The position numbers and the translations under genes were made by a program. Of a stretch of 64,000 bases of DNA, positions 42,462-51,372 are shown piece by piece (within the stretch, counting starts at the first letter, position 1; every line of letters begins with the position of its first letter). The notes below the pieces were generated by a model that ran no database searches, had not been told where the DNA came from, and saw nothing but the letters and a program-made list of their open reading frames with translations. The DNA is from Streptomyces albiflavescens (GTDB lineage Bacteria; Actinomycetota; Actinomycetes; Streptomycetales; Streptomycetaceae): contig NZ_BMMM01000001.1 of NCBI RefSeq assembly GCF_014645835.1, forward strand, positions 855,962 through 919,961, written 5' to 3'.

Positions 42462-44186
42462 GTGACGAGCACCGACGCGACGCGTTCCCATGTCCTCGAC
42501 GACACCCGTCCCATGGCGGCGCCCGGCGCGTGGACGAACCGTCTGCGCCTGTTCGGGTACACCGGACGCCCCCGTACCAACATCCGCGAACGTCTGGTTC
42601 CGCCCTTCCCGGAGCCGGGGACTCGCGTCTGGGAGTTCATGGGTCTCAGCCCGGTACTGGCGTACCGCGTCGCGAAGGCCATGGGCTGGCTCGGGCCGGT
42701 GCTCGTCGCCGTCACAGCGGGGGCGATCCGCTTCTGGCGCCTCGATCGGCCGCAGAACATCATCTTCGACGAGACCTACTACGCCAAGGACGCCTGGGCC
42801 CTGCTGCGGTTCGGCTACGAGGGCACCTGGCCGGACCGCAAGATCTCCGACCCGCAGATCCTGGCGCACCCTCAGGTGATCCCGCTCTCCGACACCGGGG
42901 CCTTTGTCGCGCACCCACCGACGGGTAAGTGGGTGATCGCCCTCGGCGAGTGGATGTTCGGCCTCAACCCGTTCGGCTGGCGCTTCATGACGGCGGTCCT
43001 GGGCACGCTGTCGGTGCTGATGCTGTGCCGAATAGGACGCCGCCTGTTCCGGTCGACGGTGCTGGGCTGCCTGGCCGGCACGCTGATGGCGGTGGACGGC
43101 CTGCACTACGTGATGAGCCGCGCCGCTCTGCTCGACCTCGTCGTGATGTTCTTCGTACTTGCGGCGTTCGGATGCCTGCTGATCGACCGGGACAGGGCGC
43201 GGGCCCGGCTCGCGGCAGCCCTGCCAGTGGGCGGGGACGGCCACGTGGGCCCCGACCACGACACCGGCAGCCGGGCGGGAACGGGACTGCGTCCATGGCG
43301 GCTCGCGGTCGGCGTCTTCCTGGGGCTGGCGGCCTCAAGCAAGTGGAACGGCCTGTACGTCCTGGCCTTTTTCATGGTCCTGACCGTGCTGTGGGACGTC
43401 GGCGCTCGCCGCGTCGCAGGGGCACGCCACCCGTACCGCGCGGTGCTGCGCAGGGACCTCGGCTGGTCGGTGCTGTCGGTCGTTCCGGTGGCCGTGGTGA
43501 CCTATCTGGCGACGTGGACCGGCTGGTTCCTGTCCGACGACGGTTACGGACGGCACTGGGCGGACGGCCGTGGCGGCACTTGGTCGTGGATTCCGGCTCC
43601 GCTCCGCAGCCTGTGGCACTACGAGTACGGGGTCTATCAGTTCAATGTGGGGCTGCACGCCGCGCACCGGTACGAGTCCAACCCGTGGAGCTGGTTGGTC
43701 CTCGGTCGTCCTGTGCTGTTCTCCTATGCGTCGCCGCAAGCCGGAGAGGACGGCTGCCACGCGGCGTCCGGCTGCTCGCAGGAGGTACTCGCCCTGGGGA
43801 CGCCGCTGCTGTGGTGGTCGGCATGCTGCGCGCTTGTGTATCTGCTCTACCGGTGGGCCCTGCGCCGCGACTGGCGCGCGGGCGCCGTCCTGTGTGCGGT
43901 GGGGGCCGGCTGGCTTCCCTGGTTCCTGTACCAGGACCGAACGATCTTCTCCTTCTACGCTGTCGTCTTCGTGCCGTACCTGTGCCTGGCCGTGGCGATG
44001 ATGGTGGGCGCGCTGCTGGGTCCGCCGGGGGCGGATGAAAAACGCCGCATACGGGGTGCGGTGGCCGCAGGCGCTCTAGTGCTGCTCATCATCTGGAACT
44101 TCATCTATTTCTGGCCGCTGTACACCGGCACCGCGATCCCCATCGATGAATGGCGGTCGCGGATGTGGCTGGACACCTGGGTCTAG
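42462..44186 (+). CDS. Dolichyl-phosphate-mannose-protein (polyprenyl-P-mannose) O-mannosyltransferase
   Basis: The product is 574 residues and a GT39/PMT-family integral membrane enzyme. The hallmark is the first-loop acidic motif in NIIFDETYYAKDAW, followed by many membrane segments, the HYVMSRAALLD region and the C-terminal RMWLDTWV. It transfers mannose from polyprenyl-phosphate-mannose to secreted proteins; in Streptomyces the orthologue glycosylates lipoproteins and is a phage-receptor determinant. GTG 42462 is the start. Its last 26 bases recur, changed at mostly synonymous sites, at 46930-46955, suggesting an element integrated into its 3' end. Confidence 0.93.
   Translation: MTSTDATRSHVLDDTRPMAAPGAWTNRLRLFGYTGRPRTNIRERLVPPFPEPGTRVWEFMGLSPVLAYRVAKAMGWLGPVLVAVTAGAIRFWRLDRPQNIIFDETYYAKDAWALLRFGYEGTWPDRKISDPQILAHPQVIPLSDTGAFVAHPPTGKWVIALGEWMFGLNPFGWRFMTAVLGTLSVLMLCRIGRRLFRSTVLGCLAGTLMAVDGLHYVMSRAALLDLVVMFFVLAAFGCLLIDRDRARARLAAALPVGGDGHVGPDHDTGSRAGTGLRPWRLAVGVFLGLAASSKWNGLYVLAFFMVLTVLWDVGARRVAGARHPYRAVLRRDLGWSVLSVVPVAVVTYLATWTGWFLSDDGYGRHWADGRGGTWSWIPAPLRSLWHYEYGVYQFNVGLHAAHRYESNPWSWLVLGRPVLFSYASPQAGEDGCHAASGCSQEVLALGTPLLWWSACCALVYLLYRWALRRDWRAGAVLCAVGAGWLPWFLYQDRTIFSFYAVVFVPYLCLAVAMMVGALLGPPGADEKRRIRGAVAAGALVLLIIWNFIYFWPLYTGTAIPIDEWRSRMWLDTWV
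44161..44186 (+). repeat. Left copy of the PMT 3'-end repeat (putative att-like site)
   Basis: The last 26 bases of the PMT gene (from GGATGTGGCTGG to the TAG) recur at 46930-46955 with 21 identities. They form the borders of a 2.7-kb segment of different composition. See the right copy. Confidence 0.55.
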
Positions 44187-44244
44187 CCCACAGATGCCCC
44201 ATGCGGCGTGAGCGGCTCACCTCAGCCGTAGACTCCCCCGAGCC

Positions 44245-45345
44245 TTACCTTGGAGGCTGTGCGAGCTCCGTCTGAACGGGTTCGATGGACCCCGAGGATC
44301 TGCTCATGCTGTCTTGCACCAGCGTCATCAACCGTTGAGGAGAAGGCCTCCACTGCCTGCCTCCCCAGACCATTGCGGGACCGAGTAAGAGCACCAGCGC
44401 GCCTGGTACGGCCGCCGCGATCGGAACACCTAGTGAGACGGCTGTAGCGAGCCCGAGAGCCGCCGTGGCGGAACCCCCGATGACGATCCACCCGTCACGG
44501 CCCCTCTCCGTGGCCTGAAAGGCGAAGCCCTCGGCTTCGCCGTGCGTCCCGTCCAGGTCAAGGAGGCTCAACCATCTCTCGGCGACCAGGCGATCAACCA
44601 AGGCCGATACTGTGACCACTAGACGTGTGACGCCCGGGGGACCTTCACGGAACAGCCCTCCCGCCACCGAGATCAGTTCCTGCTGCACTGCCGACACGTG
44701 CCTGCGGACCTGATCGCGCTGCGCCTCAACCGGGAACGCCTCTTTTTCTGAAGTGAACTCGCTCAGGGCGGTGCAGATGTCCGCAACGAGCACATTCATC
44801 CACCGGCTGCTCCCAGGGTGGCGTATCAGGAAACCACAGCTTGCGAGGACGTCAACGCACTCAACAAAAGCCCTGTAATCACCGATGAGCCGAAACCAGT
44901 ACTGGCACGCTCTGTGCAACGCCAGCCATGCCCCAGCCCCGCCTATGAAGGCGGTTCCCGGCGCCAGCACGTACAGCAGCGTGGCTCTGCCCCCACGTGG
45001 CATGCCATGCGCAAGGGACAGGGCCGTCATGACAGCAAGCCAGACGACCGGACCGCCCACCAGGACGATGCCGCAGAGCCACTCGACGCGGCTGACCCTC
45101 TTCTTGACCTTCTCAGCTTTCGCCAGTCTTCCAGCGAGTGCTTCGACAGTCGATTCCATGCGCCGGCCGCAGTACCGGGAGAGGGCAGCCAGCGAGATCA
45201 CACGGCGCCGGTGTTCGGCCTCCACGACCGGCTTGCTCAAGTCCCATCGGAAGGTCGCCCACCGACACAGCTCACGCGTCAGAAGGTAGGAGGTGCCGCC
45301 CACCACACCAACCCAGAGCCCCAATTGCACCCCAATGGACCACAT
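44245..45345 (-). CDS. Hypothetical membrane protein, four TM segments
   Basis: The product is about 366 residues from ATG 45345; a GTG at 45390 would add 15. Hydrophobic segments lie near the N-terminus (WSIGVQLGLWVGVVGGTSYLL), around residues 90-115 (WLCGIVLVGGPVVWLAVMTAL), around 130-150, and near the C-terminus (a pair around VIIGGSATAALGLATAVSLG). Between TM1 and TM2 is a charged helical stretch that may form a coiled coil, and a long cytoplasmic domain separates TM3 from TM4. I recognise no family. It lies within the segment bounded by the PMT-end repeats and is divergent from the other orphan membrane gene. Confidence 0.6.
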   Translation of the reverse strand: MWSIGVQLGLWVGVVGGTSYLLTRELCRWATFRWDLSKPVVEAEHRRRVISLAALSRYCGRRMESTVEALAGRLAKAEKVKKRVSRVEWLCGIVLVGGPVVWLAVMTALSLAHGMPRGGRATLLYVLAPGTAFIGGAGAWLALHRACQYWFRLIGDYRAFVECVDVLASCGFLIRHPGSSRWMNVLVADICTALSEFTSEKEAFPVEAQRDQVRRHVSAVQQELISVAGGLFREGPPGVTRLVVTVSALVDRLVAERWLSLLDLDGTHGEAEGFAFQATERGRDGWIVIGGSATAALGLATAVSLGVPIAAAVPGALVLLLGPAMVWGGRQWRPSPQRLMTLVQDSMSRSSGSIEPVQTELAQPPR

Positions 45346-45691
45346 AGGCACCCATCCCCCGCTCGTCACGGACCGCAGCCCCGCGGACACGGCAGACCAG
45401 ACAGCCTAACCACGGGATCTTCCGCGCATGGGGCAACTGGCGGTGTGCTCCAGGGTCATAGGACACAGCCGCTACCTCTCGGCGAAACCGACGGCCGCCG
45501 AGCCTCGCCCCTGACGTGTTCGCTCAGCTGAGCGGAACAGGCCTGGGTGAGCATCCCAAACAGAAGGCTGCTCACGCGTCGAACAATAGAGATGCGGATA
45601 CCGCAAGCGCCCATCGCCCAGCAGGCGAAAATTTAGCCCGCGCAGAGCAACCCACCTCGCCTGGATCATCCGACAGGCACACAATCTCCAC
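45346..45691. promoter_or_regulatory. Divergent intergenic region of the two orphan membrane genes
   Basis: This 346-bp region between the two starts is less GC-rich than its surroundings. It should hold both promoters. I see no gene, no clear operator and no terminator in it. Confidence 0.4.
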
Positions 45692-46849
45692 ATGCCCGAC
45701 GAACAGACACACGAACAGCCCACCAAAGCGAGACCCTCGCTTATCCGTCACCCCGTCCGCTGGTGGGCGGATTGGAAACGGCGCTGCCATGACAGGAGAT
45801 TAGAGGTCGGCTCCTGGGAGCTTCGAGAGGTGGTTCGTTCCGATATCTACGAGCTGGAAGCACTCCTGGAGAGTAAGCCAATCCTGCCAGGGAAAGAAGC
45901 GCTAGCCGTCAAGATCAGGGAAGAACTAGGAGAAGCGTCCGAGAAACTTGGACATCATGAGCACCCAGGCCACCTGGTCGGTTCGCATCTGACTGTCGCA
46001 CAGATTCACGTGAATACTGCCCGCGCACTGCTCTTGCAAGCCATCCCCCCTGATGAAGTCTTGCCATTGCTACCAGGGTTGGTAGGTGTAATCAGGGAGC
46101 AACTCCGCGAGGACGACCCCCGAAGGGTCCACTCCGAGAAAATCCTGCATGACGGCACACTCGACGAAAGCAAAGTCCAGACGATTCTTGACGCTGTAGG
46201 CGTCTCCCAATTGGAAGCTCTCCGAGAACACCTGCGAGTAGGAAGCTTCGTCCGGATCGTCCAGGTCGTCACCGCAGGCCTCGCAGCCTTGGCAGTGACC
46301 GTTGGCGTACTCACCGCCATTTGGCCATGGCTGGTTCCATTGTGCTTCATCCCCCAGAATCCACCTGACAGCAAGAAGCCGTACCGTGTCGTCTGTCCCG
46401 TATATAGCGAACTAGTAACAAGCGGACCGAGTTTTCTCCCCTCGGAGAATTACACAGCTGTAGCCCAGGCGGACTACGCAGTTGTTGAAGTTGCCGGCGT
46501 ACTGGCTGCGTCCATCTCGGCGACTTCGGCCCTGCGGAGAATTAACGGCACTGCAACCCCTTACCCGGTGCCGGTTTCACTGGCTTTGTTGAAGCTTCCG
46601 ACCGGCGCACTCACGGCCGTGCTTGGCCTACTCGTCATGCGCGGTGGCTTCATTCCTGGCCTAAGCGCTTTGGACTCGACGGCTCAGATTATCGCCTGGG
46701 CGCTCGTTTTCGGCTACTCTCAGCAGCTCTTCACGAAGTTCGTAGACCAACAGGGCCAAGTTATCCTCGACGCCGTACGTGGACCGCTTTCAGGCGACCC
46801 GAAAGCCCGCGGCACAACCGCAAGCGGCGTAGATATGGCACACACCTGA
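45692..46849 (+). CDS. Hypothetical membrane protein with a TTA codon, low GC
   Basis: The product is 385 residues. A soluble helical N-terminal half is followed by membrane segments around residues 190-215 (VQVVTAGLAALAVTVG) and two or three more near 265-350. I recognise no family. Base composition and codon use (AGA, ATA-like and A/T-ending codons) differ sharply from neighbouring genes. Codon 37 is TTA (45800-45802), the leucine codon read by bldA tRNA in Streptomyces, so expression may be developmentally limited. It sits in the segment between the PMT-end repeats, so it was probably acquired horizontally. Together with the divergent membrane gene it could be a membrane-active defence or fitness module, which is speculative. 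Confidence 0.65.
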   Translation: MPDEQTHEQPTKARPSLIRHPVRWWADWKRRCHDRRLEVGSWELREVVRSDIYELEALLESKPILPGKEALAVKIREELGEASEKLGHHEHPGHLVGSHLTVAQIHVNTARALLLQAIPPDEVLPLLPGLVGVIREQLREDDPRRVHSEKILHDGTLDESKVQTILDAVGVSQLEALREHLRVGSFVRIVQVVTAGLAALAVTVGVLTAIWPWLVPLCFIPQNPPDSKKPYRVVCPVYSELVTSGPSFLPSENYTAVAQADYAVVEVAGVLAASISATSALRRINGTATPYPVPVSLALLKLPTGALTAVLGLLVMRGGFIPGLSALDSTAQIIAWALVFGYSQQLFTKFVDQQGQVILDAVRGPLSGDPKARGTTASGVDMAHT

Positions 46850-47162
46850 ACCAGGTGGCCCCCGCGCCGGGGACCGTGTCCGCGGCGCTGAGCATGACCG
46901 TCGAAGGCCGCAGTCCGGCCGGCGCGCCAGGATGTGGCTCGATACCTGGATCTGAGCACCCACCGCTCCACCGCCGTACCGCTGTCAGGCCGACAGGACC
47001 GAGCCTGGGGCAAGACACTACGCAGGGCCCGGCCGGCAAGGCCGGATGTGGGTGGCAGGGCCCGTCGTATGCAACCCTCTCGCAACCTCGCACGATGTTC
47101 GCTGGGTCACCGGACCGACGAGGGTCCGGTGACCAAGAACCGGCTTGCATGGGGTGGTTGGC
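46850..47162. other. Intergenic region carrying the right PMT-end copy
   Basis: This 313-bp gap lies between the orphan membrane gene and the DUF779 gene. GC content rises again within it. It contains the second copy of the PMT 3' end (46930-46955); upstream of that copy there is no further similarity to the PMT gene. No gene is seen. Confidence 0.55.
46930..46955 (+). repeat. Right copy of the PMT 3'-end repeat (putative att-like site)
   Basis: In frame it reads RMWLDTWI plus TGA (the Arg codon starts at 46929), versus RMWLDTWV plus TAG at the intact gene. Counted differences are CTC/CTG and GAT/GAC (synonymous), ATC/GTC (conservative) and the stop codon. This is the pattern left when an integrating element supplies its own version of a gene end and displaces the original. 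Confidence 0.55.
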
Positions 47163-47522
47163 GTGATCGAGGAAGTCCCGCGCGTGGAATTGACCCCCGC
47201 GGCCGCCGACCTGCTGCGGCGACTACGGGCGGTCCACGGACCGTTGATGTTCCACCAGTCCGGCGGCTGCTGTGACGGCAGCGCGCCCATGTGCTATCCC
47301 GAGGGCGAATTCCGTACCGGCGGGTCCGACGTGCTGCTCGCCGAGTTGTCGGTCGAGGGGGTCGAGGAGCCGGTGACGTTCTGGATGTCGAAGAGTCAGT
47401 ACGAGGTCTGGAGCCACACCCGGCTGATCGTCGATGTCGTGCCGGGCCGCGGCAGCGGCTTCTCTCTCGAGGCACCCGAAGGAGTGCGTTTTCTCATCCG
47501 TTCGCGCGTTGTCGATGCCTAG
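47163..47522 (+). CDS. DUF779 family protein
   Basis: The product is 119 residues and the whole length matches DUF779: VELTPAAADLLRRLRAVHG, then the cysteine motif HQSGGCCDGSAPMCYPEGEF, then FWMSKSQYEVWSHTRLIVDV and a GSGFSLEAPEG(V)RF close. DUF779 genes often accompany acetaldehyde dehydrogenases, but none is adjacent here. The Cys cluster suggests metal or redox chemistry; the function is unknown. I chose the GTG at 47163; a TTG at 47145 and a GTG at 47154 are in frame. Confidence 0.85.
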   Translation: MIEEVPRVELTPAAADLLRRLRAVHGPLMFHQSGGCCDGSAPMCYPEGEFRTGGSDVLLAELSVEGVEEPVTFWMSKSQYEVWSHTRLIVDVVPGRGSGFSLEAPEGVRFLIRSRVVDA

Positions 47523-47598
47523 CCAACGACACGGTCACCGCCATCTGGTGCACTCGCCTTGAGTCCTGGGAGAGTTGACGAGACATCAGGGGGCACGT

Positions 47599-48834
47599 GT
47601 GACGCGTCTCAACGGACGTTTCAGAACGGCACTGACGGTTGTCGTGGCATGGAGTGCGCTGGCCGGTACCGCCCTGGTGGGGGCGGCACCGGCCAGCGGC
47701 GCGGAGGGGGCCACGGACACTGCCCTCGCCCCCGGCGTCGACTACACACAGTTGGACATCCCGGCCGCCAAAGGTGTGGCGCACGCACATGTGCTGAGCG
47801 TCGATCTGCGCAATCCACGAGTGCGGGTCGACCTGCTGTATCCCGGAGCCGTGGCGTCCCGGGCGCCCGTCTCCCAACTGGCCGACTCCCGGGGCGCCGT
47901 CGCGGGTGTCAACGGCGACTTCTTCAACATCACGGAGACCCAGCATCCGGGCGTCGAGGCGACGGGGGCGACGGTAGGCCCGGCGATCGCAAGCGGACAC
48001 GAGCTCAAGGCGGCGGTGCCAAACGGTCAGCGCTTCGGGCCCGCCCTGCCGCCCGGCACGACCACCGAGGACGTCCTCGGCGTGGGCATCGATCGCAAGG
48101 CCCGGCTCGACAGCATGGCCCTCGAAGGTTCCGTACGCAGTGACGAGGGGCGGTGGCCGCTCGGCGGGCTCAACCAGTACGCCCTGCCCGAGGGTTCGAT
48201 CGGCGCGTTCACCTCGGACTGGGGAAGCGTCTCCCGGGTGCGCGCCACCTGCGGCACGGACGTCAACCGGGCCGCGCCGTGCAGTACCGACACCTATGAG
48301 GTGACGGTCGAACACGGTCGGGTGGTGTCGGCGGCCAACACTCCCGGCGGCGGCCCCATCGCTCCGGGCACCACGGTGCTGGTGGGCCGCGAGGAAGGCG
48401 CCCAGCAGTTGCGGAAACTGCCGGTGGGCGAACCCGTCGCAGTGCGGCATCGTCTGGTGGCGAAGGCCACCAGGATCCCGTTCCGCTTCGCGCTCGGCGG
48501 CTACCCGGTGCTCGTGGACGGCTCACCGCTTCCCGGCCTGGACAACACGACCTCGGCCGTACGGACCGCCGTAGGCATCTCGGACCACGGACGGCGCCTG
48601 CTGCTCCTCGCTCTCGACGGCGCGCCCGACTTCCGCAGCGGACTCACCATCGCCGAAGTGACTAAGGCCATGCGGGAGTTGGGGGCGGACGATGCCTTCA
48701 GCCTCGACGGCGGGGGCTCCACCACGATGGTCGCCCGGCAGCCGGGGGCGGCCGCCGTCAGCGTTCTCAACCACCCCAGCGGGGGCGCCGAACGCCCCGT
48801 TCCGAACGGCATCGGTGTGTTCTCCCGGACGTGA
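47599..48834 (+). CDS. Secreted phosphodiester glycosidase family protein (NAGPA domain)
   Basis: The product is 411 residues. It starts at GTG 47599 with a Sec signal peptide (basic VTRLNGRFR, hydrophobic core, then APASGA before the likely cut). The exported domain carries the NAGPA/DUF2233 signatures VAGVNGDFFN, RTAVGISDHGRRLLLLALDG and the closing FSLDGGGSTTM. The family includes the mammalian uncovering enzyme and bacterial exopolysaccharide-associated phosphodiester glycosidases. It probably acts outside the cell on a glycan or teichoic-acid-type linkage. It stands alone with no obvious operon partner. Confidence 0.88.
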   Translation: MTRLNGRFRTALTVVVAWSALAGTALVGAAPASGAEGATDTALAPGVDYTQLDIPAAKGVAHAHVLSVDLRNPRVRVDLLYPGAVASRAPVSQLADSRGAVAGVNGDFFNITETQHPGVEATGATVGPAIASGHELKAAVPNGQRFGPALPPGTTTEDVLGVGIDRKARLDSMALEGSVRSDEGRWPLGGLNQYALPEGSIGAFTSDWGSVSRVRATCGTDVNRAAPCSTDTYEVTVEHGRVVSAANTPGGGPIAPGTTVLVGREEGAQQLRKLPVGEPVAVRHRLVAKATRIPFRFALGGYPVLVDGSPLPGLDNTTSAVRTAVGISDHGRRLLLLALDGAPDFRSGLTIAEVTKAMRELGADDAFSLDGGGSTTMVARQPGAAAVSVLNHPSGGAERPVPNGIGVFSRT

Positions 48835-48867
48835 CCCGCGGGCCCGTGACGTGACGGGCCCCGCGTG

Positions 48868-49062
48868 TCACGGCTTCAGGCTGCCCACGAGGTCCGCCGT
48901 CGCGGTGAGCCCGCTGGTGATGGTCGGCGCCATGCTCGTGCTCGCCAGATAGAAGCCGAGCAGGGCGCAGACCAGGGCGTGGGAGAACTTCAACCCGCCG
49001 TTGCGCAGGAAGATCACCGCCAGGGTCAGAAGCAGCAGCACCACAGAGATGGAAATGGCCAT
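48868..49062 (-). CDS. Small membrane protein, 64 residues
   Basis: The protein is short: a TM segment (ISISVVLLLLTLAVIFLR), a second hydrophobic stretch (HALVCALLGFYLA), and a Thr/Ser-rich tail ending in ADLVGSLKP. ATG 49062 follows GGAGGAGG at good spacing; the open frame to 49281 lacks homology. Similar small proteins lie near conjugation or SpdB-like genes in Streptomyces, and some are annotated only as hypothetical. Its function is unknown. Confidence 0.7.
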   Translation of the reverse strand: MAISISVVLLLLTLAVIFLRNGGLKFSHALVCALLGFYLASTSMAPTITSGLTATADLVGSLKP

Positions 49063-49174
49063 CGTCAACCTCCTCCGCCACGTCCGCTTCGCGGCGTACG
49101 GCCGCAAGTGTGGCGTAGCGGAGGGTTCGTCCGGGCGGCTGACATGTCCTCCGAACGTGTGGTGTCTGTACCGG

Positions 49175-50041
49175 CTAGTACGTGCGTTCGTGGGCGTCGA
49201 GGAACGCCTCAAGGCCCGCGAGGTCGTCGGTGTTGAGGTAGTCGACGTCGGCGGCGAGCAGTTCGCCCCACAGCGCGTCACGGGCCGGGCCCGCCAGATC
49301 GGGCGTCGCCCAGAACCGGACCTTCTGTCGGCGCGCGTGGGCCGCCGCGATGATGCCGCGCAGCTTCTCCCGCTCGGCGTCGGGGAACGGGCCGTCGCCC
49401 AGCCAGGTGAAGTTGAGCGTCCAGTTGTCGGAGATCAGCGGGATGAAGGAGGCGGGTGCCGCGCTGCCGAGGTCGGCGAGCCGACCGTCGTAGAAGGCGC
49501 GACGCACGCTCTGCACCTCCATGGGCGTACGGGCGGCCCGGTCGCCGGAGATCACGGCCGTGACGGGACCGGGGTACACGCGACCGTGCGCGTACGTCGT
49601 GAACAGGTGCCGGTAGCGGCGCAGATGACGGTCGAGTTCGAGGTAGGTCGACGAGCCCTCGGTCTTGATGTCGATGAGGAGTTGCAGCGGCGTGCGGTAA
49701 CCCCGGTACACCGCACCGTGGTTGGCCTTGACGCGGGCGGCGAGGGGGTCGAGGTAGAGGGATTCGAGGGTGCGGGTCGGGTCGAGCTCGACCGGGTCGT
49801 GGGCGACGAGCAGCTGGTCGCCGACCAGGTAGATGTCGGCCTCGACACTGCCGAAGCGGTGGTCGAGGGCGTCGAACAGGGGGCGCGGGTGCTCGTAGTC
49901 GTTGTGCGCGTGGGCGCGCCACAGCGGGCGCCGACCGTGCTTCTGCTCGCCCGCCCGCGCGTACGCGGCGGGCAGCGCGATGGAGCCCGCGAGGGCGGCG
50001 CCGAGGGTGGTGAGGGCTCTGCGGCGGGTGGTAAGGGCCAT
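49175..50041 (-). CDS. Exported PI-PLC/glycerophosphodiester phosphodiesterase-like protein
   Basis: The product is 288 residues. A Tat signal peptide (TTRRRALTTLGAALAGSIALPAAYA, partly quoted; twin Arg at residues 6-7) precedes a TIM-barrel phosphodiesterase domain. The active-site histidines are in AHAHNDYEHPRPL and LLVAHDPVEL, with the acidic pair in VEADIYLVGD and LIDIKTEG. It should hydrolyse phosphodiesters of lipids or of deacylated phospholipids outside the cell. The ATG at 50041 has GGAGG nearby. No partner genes are adjacent. Confidence 0.85.
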   Translation of the reverse strand: MALTTRRRALTTLGAALAGSIALPAAYARAGEQKHGRRPLWRAHAHNDYEHPRPLFDALDHRFGSVEADIYLVGDQLLVAHDPVELDPTRTLESLYLDPLAARVKANHGAVYRGYRTPLQLLIDIKTEGSSTYLELDRHLRRYRHLFTTYAHGRVYPGPVTAVISGDRAARTPMEVQSVRRAFYDGRLADLGSAAPASFIPLISDNWTLNFTWLGDGPFPDAEREKLRGIIAAAHARRQKVRFWATPDLAGPARDALWGELLAADVDYLNTDDLAGLEAFLDAHERTY

Positions 50042-50082
50042 GCTCTGCCTCCCTGGAAGTGCCTACGGAAACCAGGGGGGTG

Positions 50083-50112
50083 CCCCCGGTCGAGCGAAGT
50101 CGAGACTGGGGG
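50083..50112. repeat. Streptomyces-type intergenic hairpin repeat
   Basis: CCCCCGGTCGA, a short loop GCGAAG, then TCGAGACTGGGGG. This hairpin pattern is familiar from many Streptomyces intergenic regions. It lies upstream of the phosphodiesterase start. Confidence 0.6.
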
Positions 50113-50210
50113 AGAGTATGCGTTCCGAACAGTCCCAAGGAGCAGTGCCGTGCAGGGAGTTGGCCGGACTGCCGCTGTGCGTTCACTTCGGCGGAGCAGG
50201 GCGCACGGAA

Positions 50211-50236
50211 AAGCCCGCCCCGGTTGGGGCGGGCTT
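50211..50236. terminator. Perfect terminator hairpin
   Basis: AAGCCCGCCCC (50211-50221) pairs without mismatch with GGGGCGGGCTT (50226-50236) around loop GGTT. It lies 48 bp downstream of the acyl-CoA dehydrogenase operon end (minus strand) and should terminate it. Confidence 0.8.
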
Positions 50237-50283
50237 CTCACGGGTGTGCGTCAGCGGGCGTGCGTCAGCGTCAGCGGGTGTGG

Positions 50284-51372
50284 TCAGGGCGCCTGGAGGT
50301 CGACCAGTCCGGCCAGCGCCTCGCGGTGGGCACCCGCCGTGCCGTACGCGATCGAATCCGCCTTCGCCCGCTTCAGGTACAGGTGCACGGGGTGCTCCCA
50401 GGTCATGCCGATCCCGGCGTGCAACTGGAGCGCCTCCTCGGCGGCGTGGACGGCGACCGGCGCCGCGTACGCCTGGGCGACGGCGATCGACACGTCGGCG
50501 TCCTCGCTGCCGTGGGCGAGCGCGTCGGCGGCGTTGCGGGCCGCGGCGCGCGTGTTGACGACCTCCAGCCACAGCTGGGCGAGCCGGTGCTTGAGCGCCT
50601 GGAAGCCGCCGACGGGCCGGTTGAACTGCTTGCGCTCCTTCAGATAGCGGACGGTCTCCGTCAACGTCCAGTCGGCCAGACCGAGTTGCTCGGACGCCAG
50701 GAGACCGGCACCGGCGCGCAGGGCACGTCGTACGGCCGTCGGGGCGTCGGAGGTCACCAGCCGCGCGGGCGCCCCGTCGAAGGTGACCTTCGCGACCGGC
50801 CGGGTCAGGTCCAGGGACACCTGCGCAGTGACCGTCACCGCGTCCGCGTCCACCGCGTACAGCGCGCCGTCCTCCGCCGGAACCAGCAGCACATCGGCTG
50901 CCACCGCCTCCGCGATGCCGGTCAACTCCCCGTGCAGGGCGCCGCCTTCATGGCGTACGGCCTTGAACGGCGCACCGGGAGCGGTCGCGAGGGAGACGGC
51001 GAGCGCCCCGACCGTGCGGCCGGAGGCAAGTGCCGTCAGCAGCCGGGCGGCCTCCTCGCCGTCGCAGGCAAGCAGTGCCTCCGTCGCGACGACGGCGCTC
51101 GTCAGATATGGCACGGGGGCGACGGCCCGCCCCAACTCCTCCAGCACCACGGCGACTTCGCGGTGCGTGGCGCCCTGGCCACCCTGCGCCTCGGGCACCA
51201 GCAGACCCGCCAGGCCCATCCCGACCGAGAGCGACTTCCACAGCTGGGGGTCGTGCGGTGTGCCGGATTCGGTGCGGGCGATGACGCCCGGCGCGTCGCA
51301 GTGGTCGGTGAGAAGGTCGCGGACGGCGGCGCGCAGCGCCTCTTCCTCCTCGGTGTAGAGCAGATCGGTCAT
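50284..51372 (-). CDS. Acyl-CoA dehydrogenase family protein, small subunit-like
   Basis: The product is 362 residues with an ACAD fold: an N-terminal helical domain (LLTDHCDAPGVIART), a shortened beta domain, and a C-terminal domain with LKERKQFNRPVGGFQALKHRLAQ and LQLHAGIGMTWEHPVHLYLKRA. It appears to lack the glutamate base at the usual place, as in one partner of heteromeric actinobacterial dehydrogenases (FadE26/27-like). The ATG overlaps the stop of the second dehydrogenase gene, supporting a heteromer. The CoA substrate is unknown; steroid or branched-chain compounds are possible. Confidence 0.85.
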   Translation of the reverse strand: MTDLLYTEEEEALRAAVRDLLTDHCDAPGVIARTESGTPHDPQLWKSLSVGMGLAGLLVPEAQGGQGATHREVAVVLEELGRAVAPVPYLTSAVVATEALLACDGEEAARLLTALASGRTVGALAVSLATAPGAPFKAVRHEGGALHGELTGIAEAVAADVLLVPAEDGALYAVDADAVTVTAQVSLDLTRPVAKVTFDGAPARLVTSDAPTAVRRALRAGAGLLASEQLGLADWTLTETVRYLKERKQFNRPVGGFQALKHRLAQLWLEVVNTRAAARNAADALAHGSEDADVSIAVAQAYAAPVAVHAAEEALQLHAGIGMTWEHPVHLYLKRAKADSIAYGTAGAHREALAGLVDLQAP

